Below the pieces are notes generated by a model. The model saw nothing but the letters and a program-made list of their open reading frames with translations, had not been told where the DNA came from and searched no databases. Shown here in pieces: positions 29,039 to 39,294 of a stretch of 64,000 nt of DNA. Positions within the stretch are counted from its first letter, which is position 1. Each line of letters begins with the position of its first letter. The stretch is from Cellvibrionaceae bacterium. Its GTDB lineage: Bacteria > Pseudomonadota > Gammaproteobacteria > Pseudomonadales > Cellvibrionaceae. The DNA lies in NCBI GenBank assembly GCA_021151525.1, contig JAGKXD010000004.1, positions 1 to 64,000 on the forward strand. Direction: 5' to 3'. The translations under genes and the position numbers were made by a program.

Positions 29039-31432
29039 ATGCTAAATATACGGCGGTACGCGCGCGATAATCCCATCGCCTTCCGATTATTAGGTTTAAT
29101 TGTGGTCAGCAGCTCGCTGATCACCCTGTTTGCTATTTTGCTGCAGCTCTACGGCAACTTTCACGACGATGTTTCCTCTCTCGAAAAGCGCTTGGATCAG
29201 GTGCGTATTAGTACGCTCGCGAGTATCACCAAAAGCCTTTGGGGTTTTGATCAAGAGCAGTTGAGTATTCAAATTCACAGCGTGTTGGATGTGCAGGATG
29301 TAGTGCAGGTGCAGGTGGTATGGCGCGACTGGAACAATACTGAACAGTCCATGGTGGTGAGCAACAACAAACAAACCCAAGCTGAGATTGATGCCAAGAA
29401 AAGCCAATTTTTGGTTAAAGAGTATCCGCTCACTTATGAAGATGCCAGCACGCCAGAGCAGCGTCTTGGTACTCTCCAAGTCACCGCATCGCTCTCTAGT
29501 ATTTACGATAAGTTGTGGGAGCGAGCGCTCTTCATTGCAATCGTACAATCTGCAAAAACTTTATTAATTTCATTTTTTATATTGTGGTTGGTGCACGCAC
29601 TTTTAACGCGACACATGGAGGCTATTGCCAATTACGCGCGGCATTTAAATTTGGAAAGTTTGAACAAACCTTTGCGATTGCGGCGAGTTAAATCAGATCC
29701 GCGCCGCGATGAATTGGATAACGTTGTTGATGCGATTAATCACATGCGCGAAACCTTGTTGGAAGATTTGGATCAGCGTCGCACCATGGAGCTTGCGCTG
29801 CTCGCAGAACAAGAAGAAAAAATTGAAACGCGTCGCCAAAAAAATGCGGCAGAAGATGCGAGCCGAGCCAAAAGTCAATTTCTCGCAACTATGAGTCACG
29901 AAATCCGCACACCCATGAATGGTGTGATCGGTATGCTGGAAATGTTGCGCGATACTCCGCTTAACGAAAATCAAAAACACTACATAGATGTTATTCATCG
30001 CTCAGGTGAAACGCTGCTAGAAATCATTAACGATATTCTCGATTACTCCAAAATTGAAGCGGGAAAAATGCAGTTGGAGGATGAGGTATTTACACTCGAT
30101 GATTTAATTGAAGATTGCTTACAGTTATTTGGTGCAACAGCGAATAAGCGCCATATTGAATTGGTTGGAGGGGTGAAACCAAACTCCCCTTTATTGCTAA
30201 AAGGCGACCCCACACGCTTGCGACAAGTCATTATTAATTTGTTGGGCAATGCGTTTAAATTTACTAGCAAAGGTTTTATTGCATTGCAAGTTGGATTGGT
30301 GGAAGGCGCGACCGAGGAAAAACCCCGTTTACTTTTTTCAATTGAAGATAGCGGCATTGGTATTGATTTAAATTCTGGCGTTAATTTATTCGATTCGTTC
30401 AATCAGGCGGATGCTTCAACAACGCGCAAATACGGCGGCACCGGATTAGGCTTAGCAATTTGCAAAAGTTTGGTTGAATTAATGGGCGGCGAAATCGGTG
30501 TGATTAGCGCAAAAGGGCAGGGCTCTACCTTTTGGTTTACTGCAGAATTTTCAGCGAATGATTTAATTGTTAAGGAGACATCTCAAGAGCGCGACTTAAC
30601 AAACTTGCTGAGTCAAAAACGGTTGCTGCTAGTGGGTGGCAATTCAAAAATGGTTGAGTTTTTGTCGGAGCATGGCAATGCATGGGGCTTGGAAATTCAA
30701 GCGGCAGCTTCCGCAAAATTGGCGCAGACAGCCATTCTACAAGCTGCACACAGTGGAGAATCATTTGATTTTATTGGCGTAGATTCTTCTCTGCCGGACA
30801 TGAGCGGTATTGAATTTATTCGCCAGTTACGCGCTCATGGAGAAGCACAAAATTTGCCAGCGTTTATGATGTCGGCGAGTGATATTTTTCAGGATCAGCA
30901 AGCGCTGCGCGCTTACGCAGTACACGCTATTTTGCGCAAGCCAGTATCAGGCAAGGCGTTAAAATATGAGCTTGCCGCCCTGCTTGGGCGCGAGGCTGAA
31001 CCGATCGAGGTAATACGTAGTGCTGAGGTTCGGCCAGATAAATTCGCCCATCTTCGAGTGCTAGTGGCTGAGGATAACGCGGTAAACCGTATGGTCATTA
31101 AAGGCTTGTTGAGTAAGCTCAACATCACGCCAGAGTTGGTGGAAAACGGTCTAATGGCTTTCGATATGGTGCGCAAAGCAGTGCAGCCCTACGATGTCAT
31201 ACTCATGGATTGCGAAATGCCTGAAATGGATGGATTTGAATCAACGCGCAGTATTCGTGAATTTGAGCGGGCGCGTAATTTACCTGCAACTCCTGTGGTC
31301 GCCTTGACCGCGCATGCCTTGCAAGAGCATCGCGATGCAGTATTTGCCAGCGGCATGAATCACTACCTATCCAAGCCGGTTACTCTGGATAATCTGGTCG
31401 GCGTATTCGAGCGCATTATCCATAAAGGCTAA
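29039..31432 (+). CDS. hybrid sensor histidine kinase with pseudo-receiver and receiver domains
   Basis: The 797-residue product has a membrane helix at about 17-38, a periplasmic sensor of about 125 residues with no family I recognise, a second helix (about 167-190), a HAMP-like linker, and a coiled coil (about 250-280). The HisKA domain follows with phospho-accepting His287 in [13 protein letters not shown], then an HATPase domain ([21 protein letters not shown]). The first receiver (about 528-640) keeps an Asp at 582, but its acidic pair is G533-G534, so it is probably inactive. The second receiver (about 676-795) is intact, with AEDN, Asp724 and the final Lys in SKPV. There is no Hpt domain; the partner must lie elsewhere. 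A terminator-like hairpin follows. Confidence 0.93.
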   Translation: MLNIRRYARDNPIAFRLLGLIVVSSSLITLFAILLQLYGNFHDDVSSLEKRLDQVRISTLASITKSLWGFDQEQLSIQIHSVLDVQDVVQVQVVWRDWNNTEQSMVVSNNKQTQAEIDAKKSQFLVKEYPLTYEDASTPEQRLGTLQVTASLSSIYDKLWERALFIAIVQSAKTLLISFFILWLVHALLTRHMEAIANYARHLNLESLNKPLRLRRVKSDPRRDELDNVVDAINHMRETLLEDLDQRRTMELALLAEQEEKIETRRQKNAAEDASRAKSQFLATMSHEIRTPMNGVIGMLEMLRDTPLNENQKHYIDVIHRSGETLLEIINDILDYSKIEAGKMQLEDEVFTLDDLIEDCLQLFGATANKRHIELVGGVKPNSPLLLKGDPTRLRQVIINLLGNAFKFTSKGFIALQVGLVEGATEEKPRLLFSIEDSGIGIDLNSGVNLFDSFNQADASTTRKYGGTGLGLAICKSLVELMGGEIGVISAKGQGSTFWFTAEFSANDLIVKETSQERDLTNLLSQKRLLLVGGNSKMVEFLSEHGNAWGLEIQAAASAKLAQTAILQAAHSGESFDFIGVDSSLPDMSGIEFIRQLRAHGEAQNLPAFMMSASDIFQDQQALRAYAVHAILRKPVSGKALKYELAALLGREAEPIEVIRSAEVRPDKFAHLRVLVAEDNAVNRMVIKGLLSKLNITPELVENGLMAFDMVRKAVQPYDVILMDCEMPEMDGFESTRSIREFERARNLPATPVVALTAHALQEHRDAVFASGMNHYLSKPVTLDNLVGVFERIIHKG

Positions 31433-31444
31433 TCATAATTTTGT

Positions 31445-31474
31445 GCGAAGCTTGTACTAGGCTTCGCGCCTTTT
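31445..31474 (+). terminator. probable weak terminator after the histidine kinase gene
   Basis: The perfect 7-base-pair stem GCGAAGC / GCTTCGC with a 9-base loop is followed after three bases by only four T. It starts 13 bases after the stop codon. Confidence 0.5.
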
Positions 31475-31522
31475 GGGGTAAGCCAATTGTTGCGCGCTAT
31501 AGGTGCCATAGGTTTTTTCTCC

Positions 31523-31551
31523 TTGCGAGACAAGTGTTCAATCCTTATGAT
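31523..31551 (+). promoter_or_regulatory. sigma-70-like promoter of trxA
   Basis: TTGCGA at 31523-31528 and TATGAT at 31546-31551 are separated by 17 bases, the optimal spacing. A start near 31558 would give a leader of about 33 bases before the trxA ATG. Confidence 0.6.
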
Positions 31552-31590
31552 GCCAATTGTCTATTAAAAGCCTAGTAGTGGAGTTTAAAA

Positions 31591-31920
31591 ATGAGTAGCG
31601 ATGCAATTGTTCATGTAAGTGATGCCAGTTTTGCGCAAGACGTATTAAGTGCAGATCTTCCTGTGTTGGTGGATTTTTGGGCGGCTTGGTGCGGTCCATG
31701 CAAAATGATTGCACCTATTCTTGATGATTTGGCTGAGCAATATGCGGGCAAGGTAAAAATTGCCAAAGTTGACGTAGATGCCAACAAAGAAGTTCCAGGC
31801 AAATTCGGTATTCGCGGTATTCCTACCCTGATTTTGTTCAAAAATGGCGAGCCAGCTGCAACTAAAGTAGGTGCATTGTCAAAAGCGCAATTGGTTGAGT
31901 TCATCAATAGCTCAATCTAA
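31591..31920 (+). CDS. trxA: thioredoxin TrxA
   Basis: This 109-residue cytoplasmic thioredoxin has the redox motif W-C-G-P-C-K (Cys34 and Cys37), the buried Asp28, the cis-Pro in GIPTL, and the usual length. It reduces protein disulfides and recycles ribonucleotide reductase and other enzymes. GGAG lies 7 bases before the ATG. It has its own likely promoter and terminator and stands just upstream of rho, a common gammaproteobacterial order. Confidence 0.97.
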   Translation: MSSDAIVHVSDASFAQDVLSADLPVLVDFWAAWCGPCKMIAPILDDLAEQYAGKVKIAKVDVDANKEVPGKFGIRGIPTLILFKNGEPAATKVGALSKAQLVEFINSSI

Positions 31921-31928
31921 ATAAAAAG

Positions 31929-31967
31929 GGCTGCGAGTTTATTTAAGGCTTCGCAGCCTGCTTTTTT
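31929..31967 (+). terminator. intrinsic terminator after trxA
   Basis: A perfect 8-base-pair stem GGCTGCGA / TCGCAGCC with a 14-base loop is followed by TGCTTTTTT. Confidence 0.85.
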
Positions 31968-32315
31968 AGCACTAAAAGCCCCCGTTTTTAACGATTGTTC
32001 AAGCTGTTTTAATTTTTCGTTTTGCACTTGGCTGATTTAGCCGCTATACTCAAGCCATCTCCTTATCCAGCATCGAACTTTAGGGTTTACTTCCCATCGG
32101 ATAAGATCTAACTCCCTGCTGTTTCTCACCCTGATTACAGAATATATCCAGTTGAGTTTTCCAACAGGTCGAGTTTTCAACAAAGAGCTTCAAACGTTAT
32201 TACCGTAAAACTGCTAGCGACAAATAACAGAAAAAATTACGCAACAGATTTCAACTTTTAATTATTCAGCCATCCGGCTTACTTTCTGCAACAACCATCC
32301 TACAAAGCATTACTT
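31968..32315 (+). promoter_or_regulatory. rho promoter and long untranslated leader
   Basis: This 348-base gap has no gene. It contains the likely rho promoter at 32022-32050, and then roughly 260 bases of leader that are poor in G and rich in C, A and T. Such sequence is favourable for Rho loading (rut-like). In E. coli rho is autoregulated by Rho-dependent attenuation in a leader of similar length; the same is inferred here. No strong ribosome site precedes the ATG. Confidence 0.55.
32022..32050 (+). promoter_or_regulatory. sigma-70-like promoter of rho
   Basis: TTGCAC at 32022-32027 and TATACT at 32045-32050 have a 17-base spacer. They follow the trxA terminator, so rho has its own promoter. 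Confidence 0.55.
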
Positions 32316-33575
32316 ATGAATCTTACCGACTTAAAACTCAAACCCATCGAAGAACTTATTGATATAGCGCGTGAAATGGGGCTTGAAAGCCTAGCGCGTT
32401 CTCGCAAGCAGGACATTATTTTTAATATCCTCAAGCGCCACGCAAAAGGTGGTGAAGATATTTATGGCGATGGCGTTCTAGAAATCTTGGTCGATGGTTT
32501 TGGCTTTTTGCGTTCTGCCGACTCATCCTACCTTGCAGGTCCCGATGATATTTACGTGTCGCCCAGTCAAATTCGCCGCTTCAATTTGCGCACTGGCGAT
32601 ACGATTTCTGGCAAGATTCGCCCACCTAAAGAAGGTGAACGTTATTTTGCGTTGTTGAAAGTTAACGAAATTAATTTCGATAAACCAGAAAACTCTCGCA
32701 ACAAAATTCTGTTTGAAAACCTCACGCCTTTATTTCCCGATGAGCGTTTATTGCTCGAAGCCGGTAACGGTTCTACCGAAGATTTGACTGGTCGTATCAT
32801 TGATTTGATCGCGCCAATCGGTAAAGGTCAGCGCGGTTTGATTGTTGCTCCGCCAAAAGCGGGTAAAACCATCATGATGCAAAATATTGCGCAGGCAATT
32901 ACGCGCAATAATCCCGAATGTCATTTGATTGTGCTGTTGATTGACGAGCGTCCAGAAGAAGTTACCGAAATGCAGCGCTCAGTGCGCGGCGAAGTTGTTG
33001 CTTCTACCTTCGATGAGCCGCCATCACGCCACGTGCAAGTTGCCGATATGGTAATTGAGCGCGCCAAGCGTCTGGTTGAACACAAAAAAGACGTCATCAT
33101 TCTGCTCGATTCTATTACTCGTCTCGCGCGTGCATACAACACCGTAATTCCTTCATCCGGTAAGGTATTAACCGGTGGTGTGGATGCTCACGCACTTGAA
33201 CGCCCCAAGCGCTTCTTCGGTGCTGCACGTAATATCGAAGAGGGTGGCAGCTTGAGTATTATCGCCACTGCGCTTGTTGATACCGGCTCCAAAATGGACG
33301 AAGTTATTTACGAAGAGTTTAAAGGTACAGGTAACCTTGAATTGCATCTCGATCGTAAAATTGCTGAAAAACGTATTTACCCAGCGATCAATTTGCGTCG
33401 TTCCGGCACACGCCGTGAAGACTTGTTGATGAAAGATGACGAGCAACAACGTGTGTGGATTTTGCGCCGCTTGTTGAACGATATGGAAGATGTTGCGGCA
33501 ACCGAATTCTTGTTGGATAAATTGAAAGATTTCAAAACCAACGATGAATTCTTTATGTCGATGAAACGCAAATAA
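32316..33575 (+). CDS. rho: transcription termination factor Rho
   Basis: Rho is a ring-shaped RNA helicase that ends transcription at C-rich, unstructured RNA. The 419-residue protein has the usual length and order: an N-terminal helical domain ([15 protein letters not shown]), an RNA-binding cold-shock-like fold with GFGFLRS, the P-loop APPKAGKT at 178-185, Walker B with [16 protein letters not shown], the Q-loop, and the R-loop [31 protein letters not shown]. The region upstream suggests an autoregulated leader. The gene ends in a very strong terminator. Confidence 0.98.
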   Translation: MNLTDLKLKPIEELIDIAREMGLESLARSRKQDIIFNILKRHAKGGEDIYGDGVLEILVDGFGFLRSADSSYLAGPDDIYVSPSQIRRFNLRTGDTISGKIRPPKEGERYFALLKVNEINFDKPENSRNKILFENLTPLFPDERLLLEAGNGSTEDLTGRIIDLIAPIGKGQRGLIVAPPKAGKTIMMQNIAQAITRNNPECHLIVLLIDERPEEVTEMQRSVRGEVVASTFDEPPSRHVQVADMVIERAKRLVEHKKDVIILLDSITRLARAYNTVIPSSGKVLTGGVDAHALERPKRFFGAARNIEEGGSLSIIATALVDTGSKMDEVIYEEFKGTGNLELHLDRKIAEKRIYPAINLRRSGTRREDLLMKDDEQQRVWILRRLLNDMEDVAATEFLLDKLKDFKTNDEFFMSMKRK

Positions 33576-33600
33576 TTACCGCATTTTTTGGCGGAATATG

Positions 33601-33641
33601 AAAAACGCCTTCCGCCACTTTCGCTGGCGGAAGGCGTTTTT
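33601..33641 (+). terminator. strong intrinsic terminator after rho
   Basis: A perfect 17-base-pair stem at 33601-33617 and 33625-33641, with a 7-base loop, ends in a T run. It is A-rich on the left and T-rich on the right, and separates rho from ubiD. Confidence 0.95.
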
Positions 33642-33668
33642 GTTTTAATGGTTTAAGGATTTTTGTAA

Positions 33669-35150
33669 ATGAAATATAAAGATCTCCGCGATTTTATTGC
33701 GCTGTTGGAAACGCGTGGCCAACTCAAGCGCATCACGCAAGAAATTGATCCCCATCTTGAAATGACGGAAATTTGCGATCGCACTCTGCGTGCAGGCGGG
33801 CCTGCGCTTTTATTCGAAAATCCCAAAGGCTATGGGATTCCTGTTCTCGGAAATTTATTTGGTACACCCGAGCGCGTTGCATTGGGAATGGGGCAAGAAT
33901 CTGTTTCTGCGCTACGTGAAGTGGGGCGGTTGCTCGCATTTTTAAAGGAACCGGAACCACCAAAAGGCTTTAAAGATGCGTGGGAAAAGTTGCCTATTTT
34001 CAAACAAGTTTTAAATATGGCTCCCAAGGTGTTAAGCAAAGCGCCTTGTCAGGAATTCGTGTTGGAAGGCGATGCAGTAGATTTAGATAAGCTACCGATT
34101 CAAACCTGTTGGCCGGGGGATGCTGGCCCGCTGGTGACCTGGCCTTTGGTTGTTACACGCGGTCCGCACAAAGAAAGACAAAACCTCGGTATTTACCGCA
34201 TGCAAAAAATTGGAAAAAACCGTTTGATTATGCGCTGGCTTTCGCATCGCGGTGGCGCTTTAGATTTTCGCGAATACCAATTGCAAAACCCGGGTAAAAA
34301 TTTTCCTGTTGCCGTGGCGCTGGGGGCTGACCCAGCAACAATTCTTGGCGCGGTAACGCCAGTTCCTGATACGCTTTCTGAATATGCATTTGCAGGTTTG
34401 TTGCGCGGCGATAAAACCGAAGTAGTTAAATGTATTGGCAATGAGCTACAAGTGCCGGCATCTGCCGAATTTATTTTGGAAGGTTTTATTGCGCCGAATG
34501 ATATGGCGCCTGAAGGCCCTTTCGGCGATCACACGGGTTATTACAACGAAGTCGATAGTTTTCCAGTGTTTACTGTTGAGCGAATTACACACAGAAAAGA
34601 TCCCATTTACCACAGCACTTATACGGGGCGTCCGCCGGATGAACCAGCAATTCTTGGTGTTGCATTGAATGAGGTTTTTGTACCGATTTTGCAAAAGCAG
34701 TTTCCAGAAATTGTAGATTTTTATTTGCCGCCGGAAGGTTGCTCCTATCGCATGGCGGTGGTGACCATGAAGAAACAATATCCTGGGCATGCCAAGCGCG
34801 TGATGATGGGAGTGTGGAGTTTCTTGCGGCAATTTATGTACACCAAATTTGTCATAGTTACCGACGATGATGTGAATGCACGCGATTGGAATGATGTTAT
34901 TTGGGCAATGACCACGCGTATGGATCCAGCGCGCGATACGCTGATGATTGAAAATACTCCCATTGATTATTTAGATTTTGCATCGCCCGTATCTGGTCTT
35001 GGTTCAAAAATTGGTTTCGATGCAACCAATAAATGGCCGGGCGAAACCACACGTGAATGGGGTGTTCCCATTGAAATGGATCAAGCCGTAAAAACACGCG
35101 TTGATGAACTGTGGGATTCACTTGGCATTGAGTTGCCCGCATCGCATTAA
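33669..35150 (+). CDS. ubiD: 4-hydroxy-3-polyprenylbenzoate decarboxylase UbiD
   Basis: UbiD removes the carboxyl group from the polyprenylated benzoate ring in ubiquinone synthesis, using prenylated FMN made by UbiX. The 493-residue product has the family start [14 protein letters not shown] and the E-x-P-P-K-G region. Later come the core [36 protein letters not shown] (catalytic Glu/Asp/Arg network), [13 protein letters not shown], and the [11 protein letters not shown] motif. Length is standard. An AAGGA site precedes the ATG by 9 bases. The next gene starts 62 bases later, so cotranscription with the CPXCG gene is possible. ubiX is not in the window. Confidence 0.96.
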   Translation: MKYKDLRDFIALLETRGQLKRITQEIDPHLEMTEICDRTLRAGGPALLFENPKGYGIPVLGNLFGTPERVALGMGQESVSALREVGRLLAFLKEPEPPKGFKDAWEKLPIFKQVLNMAPKVLSKAPCQEFVLEGDAVDLDKLPIQTCWPGDAGPLVTWPLVVTRGPHKERQNLGIYRMQKIGKNRLIMRWLSHRGGALDFREYQLQNPGKNFPVAVALGADPATILGAVTPVPDTLSEYAFAGLLRGDKTEVVKCIGNELQVPASAEFILEGFIAPNDMAPEGPFGDHTGYYNEVDSFPVFTVERITHRKDPIYHSTYTGRPPDEPAILGVALNEVFVPILQKQFPEIVDFYLPPEGCSYRMAVVTMKKQYPGHAKRVMMGVWSFLRQFMYTKFVIVTDDDVNARDWNDVIWAMTTRMDPARDTLMIENTPIDYLDFASPVSGLGSKIGFDATNKWPGETTREWGVPIEMDQAVKTRVDELWDSLGIELPASH

Positions 35151-35212
35151 TTCGCATACGCTGCGGTTCAAATGTGTTGCAATCTTGATGCACAAATTTT
35201 AACGGAGTTGCC

Positions 35213-35404
35213 ATGAGTTTGTTGGAAGAATGCGCAGCAGATTGTCCTTATTGCGGCGAGCCTATTACGGTGTTAGTAGACACTTCCGTCGATGAACAAT
35301 CCTATACAGAAGATTGTGAAGTTTGCTGTCGGCCGATGATTATCAATGCGTGGGTCGATGAAGATGGTAGTGTGGGCGTTAATCTGCAACGTGAAGATGA
35401 GTAG
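35213..35404 (+). CDS. small CPXCG-motif cysteine-rich protein
   Basis: This 63-residue acidic protein has a C-P-Y-C motif near residues 11-14 and a C-E-V-C-C motif near 36-40, as in the CPXCG-motif cysteine-rich family of gammaproteobacteria. It probably binds one zinc or iron. The function is unknown. It has an ACGGAG ribosome site about 8 bases before the ATG. It lies between ubiD and mscL. Confidence 0.85.
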   Translation: MSLLEECAADCPYCGEPITVLVDTSVDEQSYTEDCEVCCRPMIINAWVDEDGSVGVNLQREDE

Positions 35405-35516
35405 CAAAATCCAATAAAAGCAGGCTGGTGTGCTTGGTTTAGTGCACTTTATAGGGTATAAAAACCCGAGCGCGTAATTGATCGGGCGCATCGTCGAAAT
35501 TCAGAAAGGGGATTTT

Positions 35517-35909
35517 ATGAGTATTCTAAAAGAGTTCAAAGATTTTGCTGTTAAAGGCAATGTAGTAGATCTAGCGGTAGGTATTATTATTGGTGCAGCC
35601 TTCGGCAAAATTGTGACCTCTATAGTGGCGGATGTGATTATGCCGCCCATAGGTTTGTTGATTGGCGGTGTGGATTTTAGTGATTTGGTGATCACGCTCA
35701 AAGCGGCTGAAGGAGCTACACCCGCGGTAGTTATTTCAATTGGCAAGTTTTTGCAAACGGTGATCGATTTCACCATCATTGCGTTTGCGGTTTTCTTGTT
35801 AATTAAAGTGATTAACAAAGTAAAAGCCAAAGAGCCTGTTGCGGCGGTAACGCCACCGCAAGAGCTGTTATTGATGGAAATTCGCGATTTGTTGCGCGAC
35901 AAAAAATAG
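35517..35909 (+). CDS. mscL: large-conductance mechanosensitive channel MscL
   Basis: MscL is a homopentameric inner-membrane channel that opens under membrane tension and saves cells from hypo-osmotic shock. The 130-residue protein starts [33 protein letters not shown], with the pore-lining TM1 Gly/Ala pattern. A periplasmic loop follows, then TM2 (about 75-97) and the C-terminal helix ending [12 protein letters not shown] 35517 is used because AAAGGGGA lies just upstream; an in-frame TTG at 35478 would add 13 residues before the conserved start. A terminator follows. Confidence 0.96.
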   Translation: MSILKEFKDFAVKGNVVDLAVGIIIGAAFGKIVTSIVADVIMPPIGLLIGGVDFSDLVITLKAAEGATPAVVISIGKFLQTVIDFTIIAFAVFLLIKVINKVKAKEPVAAVTPPQELLLMEIRDLLRDKK

Positions 35910-36226
35910 CGGCCTTGCAATCTCAAGTTTAAAGACGCGGCTATGCCGCGTTTTTTTCGCAGTTTTATCGGTTTTGGTGCGTTGCTTCGCTTGTGATCAG
36001 TCTGCGCAAGTTGCATACAAGTTGGCACAGGAAACAAAGTTGTTTTAATGCGGTCACAGGCGTGGGAAATATCCTTTTCAAGCTTTCGCTTTTGCGCAGT
36101 GGATAGAGTAGAATCCGTGCTCTATAACCATAACGAAACCTGTTCAGTGCTTCTTTGTGTCCGCAGCTCACTGAACTTCTTGTTGGATTCTCTAGGCGAA
36201 TTTCGCGAAGGAATTAATACATCCGT
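35910..36226 (+). other. 317-base gap between mscL and the gsp operon
   Basis: It holds the mscL terminator (35935-35957) and the presumed promoter region of the type II secretion operon. TATAAC at 36123-36128 and TAGAAT at 36109-36114 look like -10 boxes, but neither has a good -35 at 16-18 bases. No gene is supported. Confidence 0.5.
35935..35957 (+). terminator. intrinsic terminator after mscL
   Basis: The perfect stem ACGCGGC / GCCGCGT with a 3-base loop is followed by seven T. Confidence 0.9.
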
Positions 36227-37234
36227 ATGTTAGTCAATCGGTCATCATTCAGCCGGTTTGCACTGCCGCAGACCCGCGCCGACTGGGAGCAAGTTTTTGC
36301 TCGGTGCGTAGCTATGCTTGCTCAAGTGCCTTTAAGCACTTGGCAGTTTATAGCGCGTTTCCTATTGGTGTTGAGTTTGAGTGTCAGCTTGGCGCGCCTG
36401 TTTTGGTTGGTGTTTCCTACGCCGACAATTCCTCCCGCTACTGTCGCCATTCCTGCGGCTGTTATTCAGGTAGAGTCCAATAATTCTGCGGTCAATATTG
36501 CGCAACTAAAAACCTTGGCAGTATTTGGTAAGGCGGAGCCGCCCAAACAGGAGCAGCAAGCTGCCCAAGTGGTTGAAACCCAAACGGTCACCCAGTTGAA
36601 TTTGGTTCTATTTGGAGTGATTGAAAGTAGTGATGAAAATTTTGCGCGCGCCATGATTGGCTCAGGCGACAAGCAGGACCTCTATGCCGTTGGTGCAGCT
36701 TTGCCAGTCGGCAACAATGTTACCCTGTCAAAAGTGATGAGTGATCGCGTGATCATCAACAACAACGGCCAATACGAATCCTTGTGGCTGTATCAAAAAG
36801 ACCCTAATGCACCGCAGATATCGCAAACAACCTTGCCTCAAGCTGCTGTGCAACAAATTGCACCGCAACAAACAATGCCTTATCCCTCCGGTCGCCCCGG
36901 CCCGAGTCCAGAAATGCAGTCCCCAGCGCCCAATAGTGGTGGCGGCGATCCAGTTGTCGAAGTGAGCCGTAATCTGGCTGATGTGGTAGCCATGAGCATT
37001 TACCGTGAAAATGGTCAGGTGATAGGTTACAAAATTCGCCCCGGCCGCGATGCAGAAAAATTCAAATCAGTGGGTTTGCAAACAGACGACATAGTCACGG
37101 CGATTAACGGCATGCCGTTAACCAATCCAGCCAAAATTATGGAAGTTTATAAAAATATGGGTAATACCACCTCTGCCAGCCTTGAGATCAGACGCGGTGG
37201 TAGCCTTATAACAGTTGATGTAGTGATCCAGTAA
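36227..37234 (+). CDS. gspC: type II secretion system protein GspC
   Basis: GspC is an inner-membrane protein linking the assembly platform to the GspD secretin. The 335-residue protein has a cytoplasmic start, one membrane helix (about 42-64), and the periplasmic homology region (about 85-190; with LKTLAVFGKAE and a repeat LNLVLFGVIES). A Pro/Gln-rich linker leads to a C-terminal PDZ domain (about 245-335) with DDIVTAINGMPL. It opens the gsp operon. The AAGGA site is about 14 bases from the ATG, longer than usual. gspA and gspB are not present. Confidence 0.93.
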   Translation: MLVNRSSFSRFALPQTRADWEQVFARCVAMLAQVPLSTWQFIARFLLVLSLSVSLARLFWLVFPTPTIPPATVAIPAAVIQVESNNSAVNIAQLKTLAVFGKAEPPKQEQQAAQVVETQTVTQLNLVLFGVIESSDENFARAMIGSGDKQDLYAVGAALPVGNNVTLSKVMSDRVIINNNGQYESLWLYQKDPNAPQISQTTLPQAAVQQIAPQQTMPYPSGRPGPSPEMQSPAPNSGGGDPVVEVSRNLADVVAMSIYRENGQVIGYKIRPGRDAEKFKSVGLQTDDIVTAINGMPLTNPAKIMEVYKNMGNTTSASLEIRRGGSLITVDVVIQ

Positions 37235-37248
37235 AGTGAGGATGTGCG

Positions 37249-39294
37249 GTGAAAGCAAAATTCGTTAAAAGTGTATTGTTCCTTGCCATGCTCAGCATGA
37301 CTGGGTCTCTCGTGGCAGCCGAGCCCAAGCCGCTCGTGCAGGAGCAAACATGGACGGTGAGCTTTAAGGATGTAGACATTGTTGAAGTGGTGAAGTTTGT
37401 GCAGGAAGTTACCGGCAAACCCATGATTGTCGATCCTAAAGTGCGCGGCCCTATTCGGGTTATCGCCAATAAGCCGCTCAACAAAAAAGAACTTTACGAT
37501 TTGTTTTTGGCGGTTCTGGATGTACACGGTTTTACCGCGTTTGAAAGCGATGGTGTGGTGCGTATTATCGTCAACCGCGAAGCGCGCAACCTGCCCATTC
37601 CTAACGAGCAAGTGGTTACCTCCAAAAACGATGGTTACGTCACCCAAATTATTCAGCTCAACAACATCAGCGCCGCCAAAGTGCTGGCAGCTGTGCGTCC
37701 ACTGGTCCCACAGTATGCGCACTTAACTGCTTATGAGCCGAGCAACGCCCTGATTATCAGCGACACCCGCGCCAACATTGCCCGTATCAATGACCTGATT
37801 TTGCAAATGGATAAGGCGGCGGTATTGGCGACCGATGTAGTGCAATTGCGTTATGCCCAAGCGGCCGATGTAGTTGCCATGATTACCCAATTAGAAAAAC
37901 CGGATCCAAACCGTGGTGTAACCACATCGCCACCGATTGTTGTGGCCGACAAACGAATTAATGCCGTAGTGGTGAGTGGCGATGAAATGTCGCGCCAGCG
38001 CATCAAGGGCGTAGTTGAAAACCTTGATCGCCCGCAAACCAAAAATGCCAATGTGCGTGTGGTTTACCTCAAATATGCCAAAGCAGCAGATGTTGCCAAG
38101 GTGTTGACCGGCATGTCGCAAAGCCAAAACCAAGGGGCAAAGCCGGGTGAAGGTGGCGGCGGTCAGCAAACCAGCGTGCAAGCCGATGAAGCAACCAACT
38201 CGGTGTTGATCACCGCCGATAGCGACAATATGCAATCAATTATGGCAGTTGTTGATCAGCTGGATATTCGCCGTATGCAAGTCTTGGTAGAGGCCATCAT
38301 TGTGGAAGTATCCAGCGGCGCCAATAAAGATATGGGCGTGCAATGGATGTATGCGGACAACAAAAATGGTTTCGGTACCTCCAATGACGGCAGTGGAAAT
38401 TTAGCGACTATAGGTTCAGGTGCCCTCAAAATTCGAAGCGACGATACGACCGTTCACGACACGGGTATAGCTGAGTTGGCTAAAGGACTCTCGGGTATAA
38501 ATGGTCAGGCGTTCGGTACTGCATTTTTGGGTGAGCGCACCAGCTTTATGGGCTTGTTGAAAATGCTGCAGTCAGACAGCGGCACCAACATTCTCTCTAC
38601 ACCTAACTTGCTCACCACGGACAACACTAAGGCCAAGATTTCTGTTGGCCAAAAAGTGCCTTTCAAACAGGGTTCCTACACCCAAACGGGTACAACCGGC
38701 TCCGGTACTATCGGCAGTCCTTACACCACTTACAACCGTGAAGACGTAGGTATTACGCTCGAAGTAACGCCTCATATTAACGAAGGCAGCAGTGTGGTTT
38801 TGGATATCGACCAAGAAGTATCCAGCATTTCCGATGTGGGCAGCGCGGATGGTGTAATCACCAACCAACGTAAAATCAAAACCCAAATTCTTACCGCCGA
38901 TGGCCAAACCGTGGTGCTCGGTGGCTTGATCCGCGATGACGTATTAACTGGTGCAACCCGCGTTCCGCTCTTGGGGAGTATCCCGCTTGTAGGTCATTTG
39001 TTCCGCACCCAAAGTAGCAAGAAAACCAAAACCAATATGCTGGTGTTCATTCGCGCTACAGTGATTCGCGATGATCAAACCCTGTCGGGCGCGACGGCTG
39101 AAAAATACAGCGCAATTCGCGAATTCCAAATTAAGGCGCGCAAAAAGCAAAGCGAGTTGATCAGTACGGATGCCAACCCAGTGTTGCCAGAATTGCACGA
39201 TAAACCTCTGCCGCCACCAGAGAAAAAAGCGTCTGAAGAAACACCGGCGGCGCCAGTGACCGCACCGGCTCCAGCCCCAGCAAAGAGTGAATGA
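37249..39294 (+). CDS. gspD: type II secretion outer-membrane secretin GspD
   Basis: GspD forms the 15-mer outer-membrane gate of the type II system. The 681-residue product has a signal peptide (cleavage near LVAA-EP) and N0 (about 30-105). The N1-N3 repeats follow (each with VVQLRYA-, VRVVYLKYA- or VLVEAIIVEV-like ends), then the secretin domain (about 350-610) with VPFKQGSY, the DVGITLEVTPHI gate and VVLGGLIRDD. A Pro/Ala/Lys-rich C-terminal tail is present. The start is GTG at 37249, with GAGG about 9 bases upstream. The stop overlaps gspE by four bases. No pilotin gene (gspS) is evident. Confidence 0.95.
   Translation: MKAKFVKSVLFLAMLSMTGSLVAAEPKPLVQEQTWTVSFKDVDIVEVVKFVQEVTGKPMIVDPKVRGPIRVIANKPLNKKELYDLFLAVLDVHGFTAFESDGVVRIIVNREARNLPIPNEQVVTSKNDGYVTQIIQLNNISAAKVLAAVRPLVPQYAHLTAYEPSNALIISDTRANIARINDLILQMDKAAVLATDVVQLRYAQAADVVAMITQLEKPDPNRGVTTSPPIVVADKRINAVVVSGDEMSRQRIKGVVENLDRPQTKNANVRVVYLKYAKAADVAKVLTGMSQSQNQGAKPGEGGGGQQTSVQADEATNSVLITADSDNMQSIMAVVDQLDIRRMQVLVEAIIVEVSSGANKDMGVQWMYADNKNGFGTSNDGSGNLATIGSGALKIRSDDTTVHDTGIAELAKGLSGINGQAFGTAFLGERTSFMGLLKMLQSDSGTNILSTPNLLTTDNTKAKISVGQKVPFKQGSYTQTGTTGSGTIGSPYTTYNREDVGITLEVTPHINEGSSVVLDIDQEVSSISDVGSADGVITNQRKIKTQILTADGQTVVLGGLIRDDVLTGATRVPLLGSIPLVGHLFRTQSSKKTKTNMLVFIRATVIRDDQTLSGATAEKYSAIREFQIKARKKQSELISTDANPVLPELHDKPLPPPEKKASEETPAAPVTAPAPAPAKSE

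Noticed and set aside
28723..29124. A 133-codon leftward frame in the opgG / kinase gap
   Set aside because: It overlaps the start of the kinase gene on the other strand, has no recognisable domain or convincing ribosome site, and has an irregular Ser/Arg-rich composition.
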